Source: Leucobacter chromiiresistens (GTDB lineage: Bacteria; Actinomycetota; Actinomycetes; Actinomycetales; Microbacteriaceae). From it: a stretch of 64,000 nucleotides of DNA. Of this stretch, positions 8,672-17,211 are shown in pieces (within the stretch, counting starts at the first letter, position 1; each line of letters begins with the position of its first letter). The stretch covers positions 620,001-684,000 of the forward strand of contig NZ_FNKB01000001.1 of NCBI RefSeq assembly GCF_900102345.1. Direction: 5' to 3'. The position numbers were made by a program, and so were the translations under genes. The notes beneath the pieces were generated by a model that saw only the letters and a program-made list of their open reading frames with translations, made no database searches and was not told the DNA's origin.

Positions 8672-10186
8672 TCAGTCGTTCTGCGGGAAGCCGAGGTTGA
8701 TGCCGCCGTGGGTGGCGGGGTCGAGCCAGCGGCTGGTGATGGCCTTCTCGCGGGTGAAGAACTCGAAGCCCTGCACGCCGTACGCCTTCGCGTCGCCGAA
8801 GAGCGACGCCTTCCAGCCGCCGAAGGAGTGGTAGGCGACGGGCACCGGGATGGGCACGTTGATGCCGATCATGCCGACCTGGATCTCGTGCTGGAAGCGG
8901 CGGGCAGCGCCGCCGTCGTTCGTGAAGATCGCGGTGCCGTTGCCGAAGGCGCCCGAGTTGATGAGCGCGACGCCCTCCTCGAACGTGTCGACGCGCACCA
9001 CCTCGAGCACGGGCCCGAAGATCTCCTCGGTGTAGGCGCGCGACGTCGTGGGGATGCGGTCGATCAGCGTCGGGCCGACGAAGAAGCCGTTCTCGTGCCC
9101 CTCGACGGAGAAGTCCCGGCCGTCGACCACGATGGTCGCGCCGTCCTGCTCGGCGATGTCGATGTAGCCGGTGACCTTGTCGCGGTGCGCGTCGGTGATG
9201 AGCGGCCCCATGTCGGGCTCGGGAGCGGAGGCCCCGTTGCCCACGGTGAGCTGCGCGATGCGCTCCGCGATCTTCTCGATGAGCTCGTCGGCGACGGGTT
9301 CGACGGCGAGCACCACGGAGATGGCCATGCAGCGCTCCCCCGCGGCGCCGTAGCCGGCGTTGATCGCCTGATCGGCGACGAGGTCGAGGTCGGCGTCGGG
9401 CAGCACGAGCATGTGGTTCTTCGCTCCGCCGAGGGCCTGCACGCGCTTGCCGTGCTTCGAGGCCGTCTCGTAGATGTACTGCGCGATCGGCGTCGAGCCG
9501 ACGAACGAGATCGACTGCACGCCCGGGTCGGTCAGCAGACCGTCCACGGCGAGCTTGTCGCCGTTCAGCACCGTGAAGACGCCGTCGGGAAGACCGGCCT
9601 CCTGCCACAGCTCGGCGAGCCAGAGGGCGGCGGAGGGATCCTTCTCCGAGGGCTTCACGATCACGGCGTTGCCCGCGGCGATCGCGACGGGGAAGAACCA
9701 CATCGGCACCATCGCGGGGAAGTTGAAGGGCGCGATGATGCCGGCGACGCCGATCGGCTGCTTGATCGAGTAGACGTCGATGCCGGTGGAGGCGTTCTCG
9801 GAGAAGGCGCCCTTGATGAGGTGGGGGAACCCGGTCGCGAGCTCCACGACCTCCTGGCCGCGCAGGATCTCGCCCATCGCATCCGAGACGACCTTGCCGT
9901 GCTCGCGCGTGATGATCTCGGCGAGCTCGCCCTTGCGGGCGTTCAGCAGCTCGCGGAACGCGAAGATCACGGTCTGCCGCTTCGCGATGGAGAGCGCGCT
10001 CCAGGTCTCGAATCCGCGGTTCGCCGAGGCGATGGCGGCGGCGATCTCGGCGTCGTCGGCGAGGGCGACGTGCGCCTGCACCTCGCCCGTCGCCGGGTTG
10101 TAGACGGGCGCGGTGCGGCCGCTCGCGGAGGCGGTGCGGGCGCCGTCGATCCAGTGGGGGATCACGGGGAGGGATTCGGTGCTCAT
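8672..10186 (-). CDS. iolA: CoA-acylating methylmalonate-semialdehyde dehydrogenase
   Basis: A 504-residue aldehyde dehydrogenase of the MmsA/IolA type. Visible landmarks are IAPFNFPAMVPMWFF in the cofactor region, GAKNHMLVLPDADLD typical of this subfamily, and the catalytic cysteine in GAAGERCMA. It converts malonate semialdehyde (from inositol) or methylmalonate semialdehyde (from valine) to acetyl- or propionyl-CoA. I place the start at ATG 10186, which has an AAGGA site 9 nt upstream; the open frame continues to 10444 without support. It lies between the aldolase candidate and iolB. It may also serve valine breakdown together with the branched-chain dehydrogenase operon at 17-20 kb. Confidence 0.93.
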   Translation of the reverse strand: MSTESLPVIPHWIDGARTASASGRTAPVYNPATGEVQAHVALADDAEIAAAIASANRGFETWSALSIAKRQTVIFAFRELLNARKGELAEIITREHGKVVSDAMGEILRGQEVVELATGFPHLIKGAFSENASTGIDVYSIKQPIGVAGIIAPFNFPAMVPMWFFPVAIAAGNAVIVKPSEKDPSAALWLAELWQEAGLPDGVFTVLNGDKLAVDGLLTDPGVQSISFVGSTPIAQYIYETASKHGKRVQALGGAKNHMLVLPDADLDLVADQAINAGYGAAGERCMAISVVLAVEPVADELIEKIAERIAQLTVGNGASAPEPDMGPLITDAHRDKVTGYIDIAEQDGATIVVDGRDFSVEGHENGFFVGPTLIDRIPTTSRAYTEEIFGPVLEVVRVDTFEEGVALINSGAFGNGTAIFTNDGGAARRFQHEIQVGMIGINVPIPVPVAYHSFGGWKASLFGDAKAYGVQGFEFFTREKAITSRWLDPATHGGINLGFPQND

Positions 10187-10254
10187 GGCGTGCGTCCTTC
10201 GTGTCGTTCGGGGCGTGCGTGTCGTTCGGGCGTGCGTGGGGTCGGGGCGTGCGT

Positions 10255-11196
10255 TCAGGAGACGGGTGCGGGTTCGGATCGGCGCGGAGCGGAACCCGGA
10301 TCGCGGGGAGTCTCGGCGAGGTCGCGGTGCACGAGCCGCGCGGCGGTGTCGACCGCGGCGGCCACGTCTCCGTCGTGCGGGTAGAGCAGCGTGCGGCCGA
10401 CCGTGAGGCCGCGCACCCCGGGCAGGGCGAGGGCGCGCTCCCACGATGCGAACGTCTCGTCGGGGTCGCCGCCGTTGTCGCCGCCGAGCAGCAGCGTCGG
10501 CATGGTGGTCGCCTCCATGACGCGCTCCATCTCGGGCACCACGGGCAGCTTCATCCAGGTGTAGGCGCTCGAATTGCCGAGGCCCGATGCGATGGCGGTC
10601 GAGAGGATCACCGCGTCGGCGGAGAGGTCGTTCACGACCCTGCCGTCGACGCGGCGGCTCATGAACGGTTCGAGCATGATCGGCAGCCCGGCCGCCGCAG
10701 CGGCGTCGACGGCGCGTGCGGTCGCCTGGAGGGTGGCCGCCGTGCCCGCATCGTCCAGGTCGACGCGGATGAGCGTCTTCGCGAAGTCGAGCCCCTGCCG
10801 CACCATGGCGTCGATGTCGTACGCCGTGTAGCGGTCGTCGAGTTCGAACGAGGCGCCGCGCAGCCCGCCGCGGTTCATCGAGCCGACGACGATCTTGTCG
10901 TCGAGCAGCCCGAGGGCGGCGAGGTCGTCGATGATGTCCGGCGTGCCGAGCACGCCGTCGACGCCGGGCCGCGAGAGGGCGAGCGCCATGCGCTCGAGCA
11001 GGTCGTACCGGTTCGCCATGGCGGTGGCATCACTGCCGACGGCGATGGCGCCGCGCGCCGGGTGATCCGCCGCCACGATGAAGAGTCTGCCGTCGCCGGC
11101 GACCACCTCGCGCCGGCGGCGCTCGGTGAGCGCGTGCGCGATGGCCGAGGGTGCTGCGGCGCGCAGGTGGCGCAGCCGGTCGAAGTCGAGTGCCAT
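10255..11196 (-). CDS. (beta/alpha)8 aldolase-like protein of the inositol operon (Cgl0159 family)
   Basis: A 313-residue protein resembling the uncharacterised family found between iolC and iolA in Corynebacterium. Visible segments are LFIVAADHPARG near residue 40, VLGTPDIIDDLAALG, KTLIRVDLDD with a lysine suited to a class I aldolase, IMLEPFMSRR, and the C-terminal LTVGRTLLYPHDGDV. No classical IolJ (class II fructose-bisphosphate-aldolase type) is present in the cluster, so this is the likely enzyme that cleaves 5-dehydro-2-deoxygluconate 6-phosphate to malonate semialdehyde and dihydroxyacetone phosphate. It starts 2 nt after the iolC stop codon. Fold and context are good; the reaction is inferred. 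Confidence 0.75.
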   Translation of the reverse strand: MALDFDRLRHLRAAAPSAIAHALTERRRREVVAGDGRLFIVAADHPARGAIAVGSDATAMANRYDLLERMALALSRPGVDGVLGTPDIIDDLAALGLLDDKIVVGSMNRGGLRGASFELDDRYTAYDIDAMVRQGLDFAKTLIRVDLDDAGTAATLQATARAVDAAAAAGLPIMLEPFMSRRVDGRVVNDLSADAVILSTAIASGLGNSSAYTWMKLPVVPEMERVMEATTMPTLLLGGDNGGDPDETFASWERALALPGVRGLTVGRTLLYPHDGDVAAAVDTAARLVHRDLAETPRDPGSAPRRSEPAPVS

Positions 11197-11198
11197 GA

Positions 11199-12155
11199 TC
11201 AGGCCCCCTGCTCGAGCAGGGCGTCGACCTCTGCGGCGTCGGGCATCGCGGTGGAGCACTCGCGGCGTGTGGCCACGATGGCGCCGGCGACGTTCGCGAA
11301 GCGGAAGATGCGCTCGAGGTCCCAGCCTTCGAGCAGCCCGTGGCAGAGCGCGCCGCCGAAGGCGTCGCCCGAGCCGAGGCCGTTCACCACGTCGACGAGG
11401 TGCGGGGGCACCTCGACGCGCTCCTCCCGCGTCTTCGCGAGCACGCCCTTGGGGCCCTGCTTCACGATCGCGAGCTGGAGGCCGCGCTCGAGCAGCGCGT
11501 CGGCCGCGCGGTCGGGCTCGGTCTCCCCCACGGCCACCTCGCACTCCTCCCGGTTGCCGACCGCGATCGTCGTGTGCTCGATCGCCGCCGCGACCTGCTC
11601 CGCGGCCTCCGCCGGGGTGTCCCAGAACATCGGGCGGTAGTCGAGATCGAAGATGGTGTGCGCGGCCCCCGCGCGGGCCTCGAGCGCTGCGAGGTGCGTC
11701 GCGCGGCTCGGCTCCTCGCTCAGCCCGGTGAGGGTGAACCACAGGATGCGGGCGTCGCGCACCGCGTCGAGGTCGAGATCGTCGGTGGCGATCTGCAGGT
11801 CGGGCGCCTTCGGCTTGCGGTAGAAGTAGAGCGGGAAGTCGTCGGGCGGGAAGATTTCGCAGAACGTGACCGGCGTGGGGTACTGCGGATCGACGCGGAC
11901 CTCGCGGTTGTCGACGCCCAGGCGTTCGAGCTCGCGCAGCAGGTAGCGGCCGAAGGGGTCGTCGCCGACGCGCGACATCAGCGCGCTCGCCCGCCCGTAC
12001 TTCGCCGCGGCGACGGCGACGTTCGCGGCGCTCCCGCCGAGGTACTTGCCGAAGCTCGTCACATCTTCGAGGCCGACGCCGTCTTGCAACGGGTAGATGT
12101 CGACGCCGAGCCGACCCAGTGCCAGAACGTCATCTCGACGCCGCTGTTCCGACAT
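11199..12155 (-). CDS. iolC: 5-dehydro-2-deoxygluconokinase
   Basis: A 318-residue ribokinase/PfkB-family kinase. The first PfkB signature is LGGSAANVAVAAAKYG near residues 37-52. The second, VNGLGSGDAFGGALCHG, holds the catalytic Asp. It phosphorylates 5-dehydro-2-deoxy-D-gluconate. It is the first gene of the iol operon, reading left from a control region of about 190 bp shared with a divergent GntR regulator. Two 12-bp TTGT-N4-ACAA sites lie in that region. Downstream genes follow with little or no spacing, which supports one transcript. Other PfkB sugar kinases look alike, so the specific name depends on context. Confidence 0.9.
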   Translation of the reverse strand: MSEQRRRDDVLALGRLGVDIYPLQDGVGLEDVTSFGKYLGGSAANVAVAAAKYGRASALMSRVGDDPFGRYLLRELERLGVDNREVRVDPQYPTPVTFCEIFPPDDFPLYFYRKPKAPDLQIATDDLDLDAVRDARILWFTLTGLSEEPSRATHLAALEARAGAAHTIFDLDYRPMFWDTPAEAAEQVAAAIEHTTIAVGNREECEVAVGETEPDRAADALLERGLQLAIVKQGPKGVLAKTREERVEVPPHLVDVVNGLGSGDAFGGALCHGLLEGWDLERIFRFANVAGAIVATRRECSTAMPDAAEVDALLEQGA

Positions 12156-12205
12156 TCGCTACTCGCCTTCTCGTGGTGGCGCAGGCGGGCCTCGTGCACC
12201 GCTGC

Positions 12206-12222
12206 ATTTGTCCTAACAATAG
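12206..12222 (-). promoter_or_regulatory. Candidate iol operator/-10 element upstream of iolC
   Basis: ATTTGTCCTAACAATAG contains the 12-bp inverted repeat TTGT-CCTA-ACAA (12208-12219). Its minus strand reads CTATTGTTAGGACAAAT, a close relative of the site before iolE at 4051-4067. Confidence 0.55.
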
Positions 12223-12268
12223 CACGAAGTGGAGGGGAGACACGCGCACCGTGACGACGGGGGTAATG

Positions 12269-12280
12269 TTGTCATCACAA
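12269..12280. promoter_or_regulatory. Second TTGT-N4-ACAA site before the GntR gene
   Basis: TTGTCATCACAA is an inverted repeat of the same spacing as 12208-12219, and its core GTCATCAC resembles HutC/FarR-type GntR operators (GT-N-TA-N-AC). It lies 64 bp before the regulator start and could mediate autoregulation. Confidence 0.45.
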
Positions 12281-12344
12281 AGGGGTCGCCCGCGGCCCAC
12301 CGCCTTCGACCCGCGTGCCACCCCAGCGCCGAGGAGCACCGCAC

Positions 12345-13103
12345 ATGAGTATTGAACCCGTCTGGCCCGGCGAGCTCTTCGCCGACCTCGACCGCAGCGG
12401 CCCGATCCCCCTCTACTTCCAGATCTCCAGCCGCCTCGAGCGCGCCATCCGCGACGGCATCATCCCCGCCGGGGCCCGCCTCGAGAACGAGATCGCCATC
12501 GGGCAGCACCTCGGCCTCTCCCGCCCCACCGTGCGGCGGGCGATTCAGGAGCTCGTCGACAAGGGGCTGCTCGTGCGACGCCGGGGCATCGGCACCCAGG
12601 TCGTGCAGGCGCGAGTGAGCCGACCCGTCGAACTCACCAGCCTGCAGGAGGACCTCACGCGCGCCGGTCACCACCCCAGCACGCGCGTGCTCTCCCTCGA
12701 CCGCATCCCCGCCGACGAGGAGGCCGCGCAGCGGCTGCGCGTCGCGGCGGGCACCGAGATCACCCGCATCCGCCGCCTGCGGAGCGCCGACGGCACGCCG
12801 ATGGCGATCCTCGAGAACCTGCTGCCGCCCGAGTACGCCGACATCACCCGCGACGACCTCGAGACGCACGGCCTGTACGAGATGCTGCGGGCCCGCGGCA
12901 TCGCCATCAAGATCGCGAACCAGACGATCGGCGCGCGGCGCACCCACAGCGACGAGCACGAGCTGCTCGACGTGGCGAAGGGCAGCCCGGTGCTCACGAT
13001 GGATCGCGTCGCCTTCGACCAGGGCGGCAGCGTCATCGAGGCCGGCCACCACTGCTACCGGCCCGACCTCTACTCGTTCGAGACCACGCTCGTCTCCCGC
13101 TGA
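12345..13103 (+). CDS. GntR-family regulator (HutC/FarR type), probable iol regulator
   Basis: A 252-residue regulator. The N-terminal winged helix has ENEIAIGQHLGLSRPTVRRA as its recognition region, and the C-terminal UTRA ligand domain runs from about residue 95. ATG 12345 follows a GAGGAG site by 8 nt. It is divergent from iolC, and the shared region carries two TTGT-N4-ACAA sites, so it very likely represses the inositol operon until an inositol intermediate binds UTRA. It plays the part of IolR, although IolR of Bacillus belongs to a different family (DeoR). Its 3' end overlaps the convergent glycosyltransferase gene by 34 bp. Confidence 0.88.
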   Translation: MSIEPVWPGELFADLDRSGPIPLYFQISSRLERAIRDGIIPAGARLENEIAIGQHLGLSRPTVRRAIQELVDKGLLVRRRGIGTQVVQARVSRPVELTSLQEDLTRAGHHPSTRVLSLDRIPADEEAAQRLRVAAGTEITRIRRLRSADGTPMAILENLLPPEYADITRDDLETHGLYEMLRARGIAIKIANQTIGARRTHSDEHELLDVAKGSPVLTMDRVAFDQGGSVIEAGHHCYRPDLYSFETTLVSR

Positions 13104-14344
13104 CGCGGCGCCCCCGGCGAGCGGGCGATGACCTCGCGGTAGACCTCCACCAGCCGGTCGGCCGACGCCTGCCAGCTGCGCTGCACCGCGTGCTCCCGCG
13201 CCGCCTCGCCCATGCGCTTCAGCCCCGGCTCGTCCGCGAGCAGGTCCCGGATCGTCGCGGCCCACACCGCCGGGTCGTCATCGGCGAGCAGCACGCCGGT
13301 CGTTCCCGCGACGACGGCCTCCCGCAGCCCGCCCGCGTCGCGCGCGATCACGGGCACCCCCGACGCCGCCGCTTCCAGCGCGACGAGGCCGAACGTCTCG
13401 GTGTGCGACGGCACGAGCATGAGACTCGCCGAACGGATGCGCTCGGCGAGCTCCCGCCGCCGGAGCGCCCCCTCGAACGCCGTCGTGCCGAGCATGCCGT
13501 TCGCGACGACCGCCTCGTGCAGCTCGCGGGCGTAGTCATCGCCGTCGGGCGGCGGCGCCCCCACGATGCGGAGCGTCGGGCGCTTCGCATGCGGCAGCCG
13601 CGCGATCGCCTCGATCGCGAGGTCGAAGCCCTTCAGCGGGTGCAGCCGGCCGACGAGGATCACCTCGGGCCGCCCGCCGCCCCGCAACCAGTCGCGCTGC
13701 TCGTCGCACTCGGCCGTGTCGCACGGGTGGAACAGCGCGGTGTCGACGCCGAGGGGCACGACGCGCACACGATCCGCGTCGCCCTGCAGCCGCTCGAGCA
13801 CGGTGGCGCGCTCCGCCTCGCTCACCGCGATGATGAGGTCGGTCTCGGCGGCGAGCCGCGCCTCCCCCGCGAGTCGCCCGGGAGACTCGGGCCGCTCGCC
13901 GTCGCCGATGGGCGACTCGGGCGGCGCGGCGATCGAGTGGTAGCTCTGCACGAGCGGGATGCCGTGCTCCCGCGCGACCGGCAGCGCGGCGATGCCCGAG
14001 AACCAGTGCTCGGCGTGCAGCAGCTCGACCGGGTCGCCCGCGATCGCGTCGTGCAGCAGTCGGCTGAACTCGTCCATCACGTGCTCGTGCTCGCCCTTCG
14101 CCAGCAAGCGGGGCGGGCCGGCGTCGAGCAGCACCACCGTCAGGCCCGGCATCAGCTCGACGGAGGACGGCGTCTCGGTGTCGCTGCGCCGGGTGAAGAT
14201 GCGCACGCGGTGCCCGGCCCGGGCCAGCGCCTCGGCCTGCGCGCGCACGACGACGTTCATTCCGCCCGCGTCCTTCGTGCCCGGCACGTCGAGCGGGGAG
14301 GTGTGCAGCATCACGAAGCCGATCGAAAGTGCTGCGGTAGTCAT
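13070..14344 (-). CDS. mshA: GT4 glycosyltransferase, MshA-like (D-inositol-3-phosphate glycosyltransferase)
   Basis: A 424-residue GT-B enzyme. The N-terminal VMLHTSPLDVPGTKDAGGMN closely follows the MshA signature (SP-x3-PGT-x-DAGGMN). The C-terminal half has VGRLHPLKGFDL and the GT4 donor-site motif ETFGLVALEAAASGVPVIA. MshA joins N-acetylglucosamine to 1L-myo-inositol 1-phosphate in the first step of mycothiol synthesis. ATG 14344 lies 6 nt after a TACGCT box, so the mRNA is probably leaderless. It is next to the inositol catabolism genes, while mshB is near 28.6 kb. A paralogous GT4 enzyme is possible, hence moderate confidence in the symbol. Confidence 0.75.
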   Translation of the reverse strand: MTTAALSIGFVMLHTSPLDVPGTKDAGGMNVVVRAQAEALARAGHRVRIFTRRSDTETPSSVELMPGLTVVLLDAGPPRLLAKGEHEHVMDEFSRLLHDAIAGDPVELLHAEHWFSGIAALPVAREHGIPLVQSYHSIAAPPESPIGDGERPESPGRLAGEARLAAETDLIIAVSEAERATVLERLQGDADRVRVVPLGVDTALFHPCDTAECDEQRDWLRGGGRPEVILVGRLHPLKGFDLAIEAIARLPHAKRPTLRIVGAPPPDGDDYARELHEAVVANGMLGTTAFEGALRRRELAERIRSASLMLVPSHTETFGLVALEAAASGVPVIARDAGGLREAVVAGTTGVLLADDDPAVWAATIRDLLADEPGLKRMGEAAREHAVQRSWQASADRLVEVYREVIARSPGAPRQRETSVVSNE

Positions 14345-14476
14345 ACGTCGAGCGTAGCGGCACGGCCGGGGGCCGTCGGCACATGTCCCATCGACTCCGC
14401 GTTCGCACTCGACGCCCGATACCCCAGGGAGGTATGGTGGGCGAAGACGAACCCGACCGGCACCCGAGGAGGCCCC

Positions 14477-15499
14477 GTGAACGCGACGCACCGCGCCGAC
14501 GACGCCTGCGAGCCCGAGTTCAGCGCCGGGCACCCCGCACGGCCCGAAGCGGCCGCCGACCCGCGCGGGTCGCACGGCCACGGCCACGATCACGGGCTGC
14601 AGGGCGCGACCACGGCCACCGCGAAGCACCGGCGCAGACTCGTGATCGTACTCGCGATCACGCTCACGGTCTTCGTCGTGCAGCTCGTCGGCGCCGTCGT
14701 CTCGAACTCGCTCTCCCTGCTCGCCGACGCCGGGCACATGCTCACCGACGCCACCGGAGTCGCGATCGCGCTCATCGCGAGCCTCATCGCCGGCCTCGCC
14801 GCCACCTCCAAGCGCACCTTCGGGTACCTGCGCATCGAGATCCTCGCCGCGCTCGTCAACGGCATCGTGCTGGGCGTCATCGCCATCGTTATCCTCGTCC
14901 AGGCGATCGCCCGCTTCGGCGCCGAGGTCGAGGTGCACTCCGGGCCGATGCTCGCCGCCGCGGTGATCGGCGCCGTCGCCAACCTGATCTCCCTGCTCAT
15001 CCTGCGCTCCGGGCAGCGCGAGAGCCTCAACGTGCGCGGCGCCTACCTCGAAGTGCTCGGCGACCTCCTGGGGTCGGTCGCCGTCATCGCCGCCGCGATC
15101 GTCATCCTGATCACCGGGTGGAACGCGATCGACCAGATCGCGTCGATCCTCATCGCGCTCCTCATCTTCCCCCGCGCCATCAGCCTGCTCCGCGACGTCG
15201 TCGACGTGCTGCTCGAGGCGTCCCCCAAGCACATCGACGTTGACGCGGCGCGCGCGCACATGGAGGCGGTGCCCGGAGTCGAAGAGGTGCACGACGTGCA
15301 CGCCTGGACCATCACCTCGGGCGTCGCCGCCTTCTCGGCGCACGTCACGGTGACCGACGCGGCCTGGAACGAGCGCGGATACCACGCGATCCTCGACGAG
15401 GTGCGCGCCTGCCTCCACGAGCACTTCGACACCGATCACGTCACGCTGCAGCTGGAGCCGCGCAGCCACCTCGCCGCGGGCGAGCGCGTGCACGCCTAG
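14477..15499 (+). CDS. Cation diffusion facilitator (zinc-type) exporter
   Basis: A 340-residue CDF transporter. An N-terminal His-rich stretch (HGHGHDHG) precedes six membrane segments. SLLADAGHMLTDATGVAIAL is the canonical CDF metal site in helix 2 (D and H ligands), and EVLGDLLGSVAV supplies the partner site in helix 5. A C-terminal cytoplasmic domain ends in a His/Glu-rich segment. It exports Zn or related divalent ions using proton exchange. GTG 14477 has GAGGAGG 4-5 nt upstream, and a TATGGT -10 box is at 14433-14438. It is divergent from the mshA-like gene. Metal specificity (Zn, Cd, Co) is not decided by sequence. Confidence 0.92.
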   Translation: MNATHRADDACEPEFSAGHPARPEAAADPRGSHGHGHDHGLQGATTATAKHRRRLVIVLAITLTVFVVQLVGAVVSNSLSLLADAGHMLTDATGVAIALIASLIAGLAATSKRTFGYLRIEILAALVNGIVLGVIAIVILVQAIARFGAEVEVHSGPMLAAAVIGAVANLISLLILRSGQRESLNVRGAYLEVLGDLLGSVAVIAAAIVILITGWNAIDQIASILIALLIFPRAISLLRDVVDVLLEASPKHIDVDAARAHMEAVPGVEEVHDVHAWTITSGVAAFSAHVTVTDAAWNERGYHAILDEVRACLHEHFDTDHVTLQLEPRSHLAAGERVHA

Positions 15500-15573
15500 T
15501 CGGAGGGCGCACGCCGCGTCGGCGGGCGCACGCCGAGTCGGAGGGCGCACGCCGAGTCGGATAGTGCGCGCCG
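15498..15573. repeat. Tandem 19-bp repeat, four copies
   Basis: Units 15498-15516, 15517-15535, 15536-15554 and 15555-15573 follow the pattern AGTCGGAGGGCGCACGCCG, with the last copy diverged. The array begins inside the stop codon of the CDF gene. Similar GCGCAC(C/G)GAGTCG words occur in the gap after the DUF4097-like gene at about 61365-61396. Confidence 0.75.
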
Positions 15574-15612
15574 CGGGAGCTGCGGCTTCCGTCCCCGGCG
15601 CCGGGGCTTCCG

Positions 15613-15676
15613 TGAGAGATTCGGCGTCGGTGAGGCCGAATCACCGCGAAACCCCTCACCGACGCCGGATCTCTCA
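15613..15676. repeat. Long palindrome, intergenic (REP-like copy 2)
   Basis: Two 23-nt arms (15613-15635 and 15654-15676) are complementary at 22 positions and flank an 18-nt loop. The arm core GATTCGGCGTCGGTGAG matches the palindrome at 1859-1922, and the loop has the same size. It sits between convergent genes, where it may also stop transcription in both directions. Confidence 0.75.
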
Positions 15677-15752
15677 CCGAGGCTCGCGGCGGGGCGGCCC
15701 GGGCCGGCGCCCGGTGCCTCGGCGCCCGCCCCGGGCCCCCGGGCACCCCGGC

Positions 15753-17186
15753 TCAGTCGAGCAGCAGCGCGGGCTCCTCGAGCACCGACGCGACATCGGC
15801 GACGAAGCGCGAGATCACGTCGCCGTCCACGATGCGATGGTCGAACGATCCGCCGACGGTGGTCACCATGCGCGGCCGCACCTCGCCGTCGACCACCCAC
15901 GGCTTCTGCCGGATCGTGCCCATCGCCATGATGCCGCACTCGCCGGGGTTCAGAATCGGCGTGCCGAAATCCATGCCGAAGACGCCGATGTTGGTGATCG
16001 TGATGGTGCCGCGCGCCATGTCGCTCGGCGAGGTGCGCCCGTCTCGGGCGGTGATCGTCAGCTGCTCGATGGCGCGGGCGAGGTCGAGCAGGCTGAGATC
16101 CTGCGCATCCTTGATGTTCGGCACCACGAGTCCGCGGGGGGTCGCCGCGGCGATGCCGAGGTTCACGAAGTTGTGGCGGATGATCTCGGTGTCGGTGAAC
16201 GTGGCGTTCACCTCGGGGCTGCGCCGCACGGCCCACAGCATCGCCTTCGCGAAGATGAGCAGCGGCGAGACCTTCACGCCGGCGAAGTCGGTGGAGCTCT
16301 TCAGCCGCTTCACGAACTCCATGGTGCGCGTCGCATCGACGTCGGTGAACACGCTGACGTGCGGCGCCTCGAAGGCGCTGGTCACCATCGCCTGCGCGGT
16401 CATCTTGCGGATCCCCTTGAGCGGGATGCGCTCCTCGCGCGCCTCCGCGACTTCGGGGGTCGAGAGGTTGCGGAAGACGCTGGCCTGCGAGGCCTCGCGC
16501 ACGACGTCGTCGCGCAGCACCTCTCCGGCGATGCCGGTGCCGGTGACCTGTGTCAGGTCGACGCCCAGGTCTTTCGCGAGCTTGCGGATCGGCGGCTTCG
16601 CGATCACGGGCGCGGATTCGGCGACCGGGATGACGGCGTGCGATCCGTGGTGCGCACCGGCACCGGCCGCCCCGGCGGGGGCTCCGCGGCCCGCGTCCGC
16701 ACCGCCCGCCTCGCGGCGCAGCACGGGCTCGCCGCCGCGGCGACGGCGCGACTTCACGGCGCCGCCGGTGCCGTAGCCGACGAGCACCGCTCCGCCGTCG
16801 CCGTTCTCGTGGGCGACGCTGGCGGTGGTGTCGGCGACGACGTCGCGGGTCTCGTCGGTGTCGTGCGGCCCGTTCGCCGCGTCGGCGCCGGCGCCGGGTT
16901 CGGCCGACGTCTGCCCGCCGCCGGGCGCGCTCTCGGCGCCCGCGCCCTCCACGCTGACGCGCAGGATCGGCTCGCCGACCGGCACGGTCGCGCCGACCTC
17001 GACGAGCAGCTCGGAGACCACTCCTGTGAACGGCGACGGCAGCTCGACGAGCGACTTCGCCGTCTCGATCTCGCAGATCACCTGGTTCAGCGCGACGGCG
17101 TCGCCCGGCGCGACGTGCCAGGCGACGATCTCGGCCTCGGTGAGCCCCTCGCCGACATCGGGGAGGGGGAACGTCATCTCGCTCAT
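15753..17186 (-). CDS. bkdC: Branched-chain 2-oxoacid dehydrogenase E2 (dihydrolipoyl acyltransferase)
   Basis: A 477-residue E2 protein. The N-terminal lipoyl domain has Lys44 in [15 protein letters not shown] long Ala/Gly-rich linker follows. The E3-binding domain is [14 protein letters not shown]. The catalytic domain ends with the active-site motif [12 protein letters not shown] 17186 has AGGAG 5 nt upstream. It transfers acyl groups to CoA in the last part of the complex. It is the third dehydrogenase gene of the hisC-like/E1 alpha/E1 beta/E2 operon; no E3 gene follows, so a shared lipoamide dehydrogenase elsewhere is assumed. Branched-chain rather than pyruvate specificity is inferred from the heterotetrameric E1 and the aminotransferase neighbour. 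Confidence 0.9.
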   Translation of the reverse strand: MSEMTFPLPDVGEGLTEAEIVAWHVAPGDAVALNQVICEIETAKSLVELPSPFTGVVSELLVEVGATVPVGEPILRVSVEGAGAESAPGGGQTSAEPGAGADAANGPHDTDETRDVVADTTASVAHENGDGGAVLVGYGTGGAVKSRRRRGGEPVLRREAGGADAGRGAPAGAAGAGAHHGSHAVIPVAESAPVIAKPPIRKLAKDLGVDLTQVTGTGIAGEVLRDDVVREASQASVFRNLSTPEVAEAREERIPLKGIRKMTAQAMVTSAFEAPHVSVFTDVDATRTMEFVKRLKSSTDFAGVKVSPLLIFAKAMLWAVRRSPEVNATFTDTEIIRHNFVNLGIAAATPRGLVVPNIKDAQDLSLLDLARAIEQLTITARDGRTSPSDMARGTITITNIGVFGMDFGTPILNPGECGIMAMGTIRQKPWVVDGEVRPRMVTTVGGSFDHRIVDGDVISRFVADVASVLEEPALLLD

Positions 17187-17211
17187 GGAAACTCCTGCAG
17201 TCGGTTCGGGG

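Noticed and set aside
12213..13265. 350-residue minus-strand open frame covering the GntR gene
   Set aside because: It is antisense to a clear GntR/UTRA protein and to the iolC control region, and its composition is typical of a GC-rich shadow frame.
13190..14476. Long plus-strand frame that would fuse to the CDF transporter N-terminus
   Set aside because: The part before GTG 14477 is antisense to the glycosyltransferase, and a GAGGAGG site fixes the internal start.
15498..15573. CRISPR-like array
   Set aside because: The units are contiguous 19-bp repeats without spacers, and no cas gene is present in the window.
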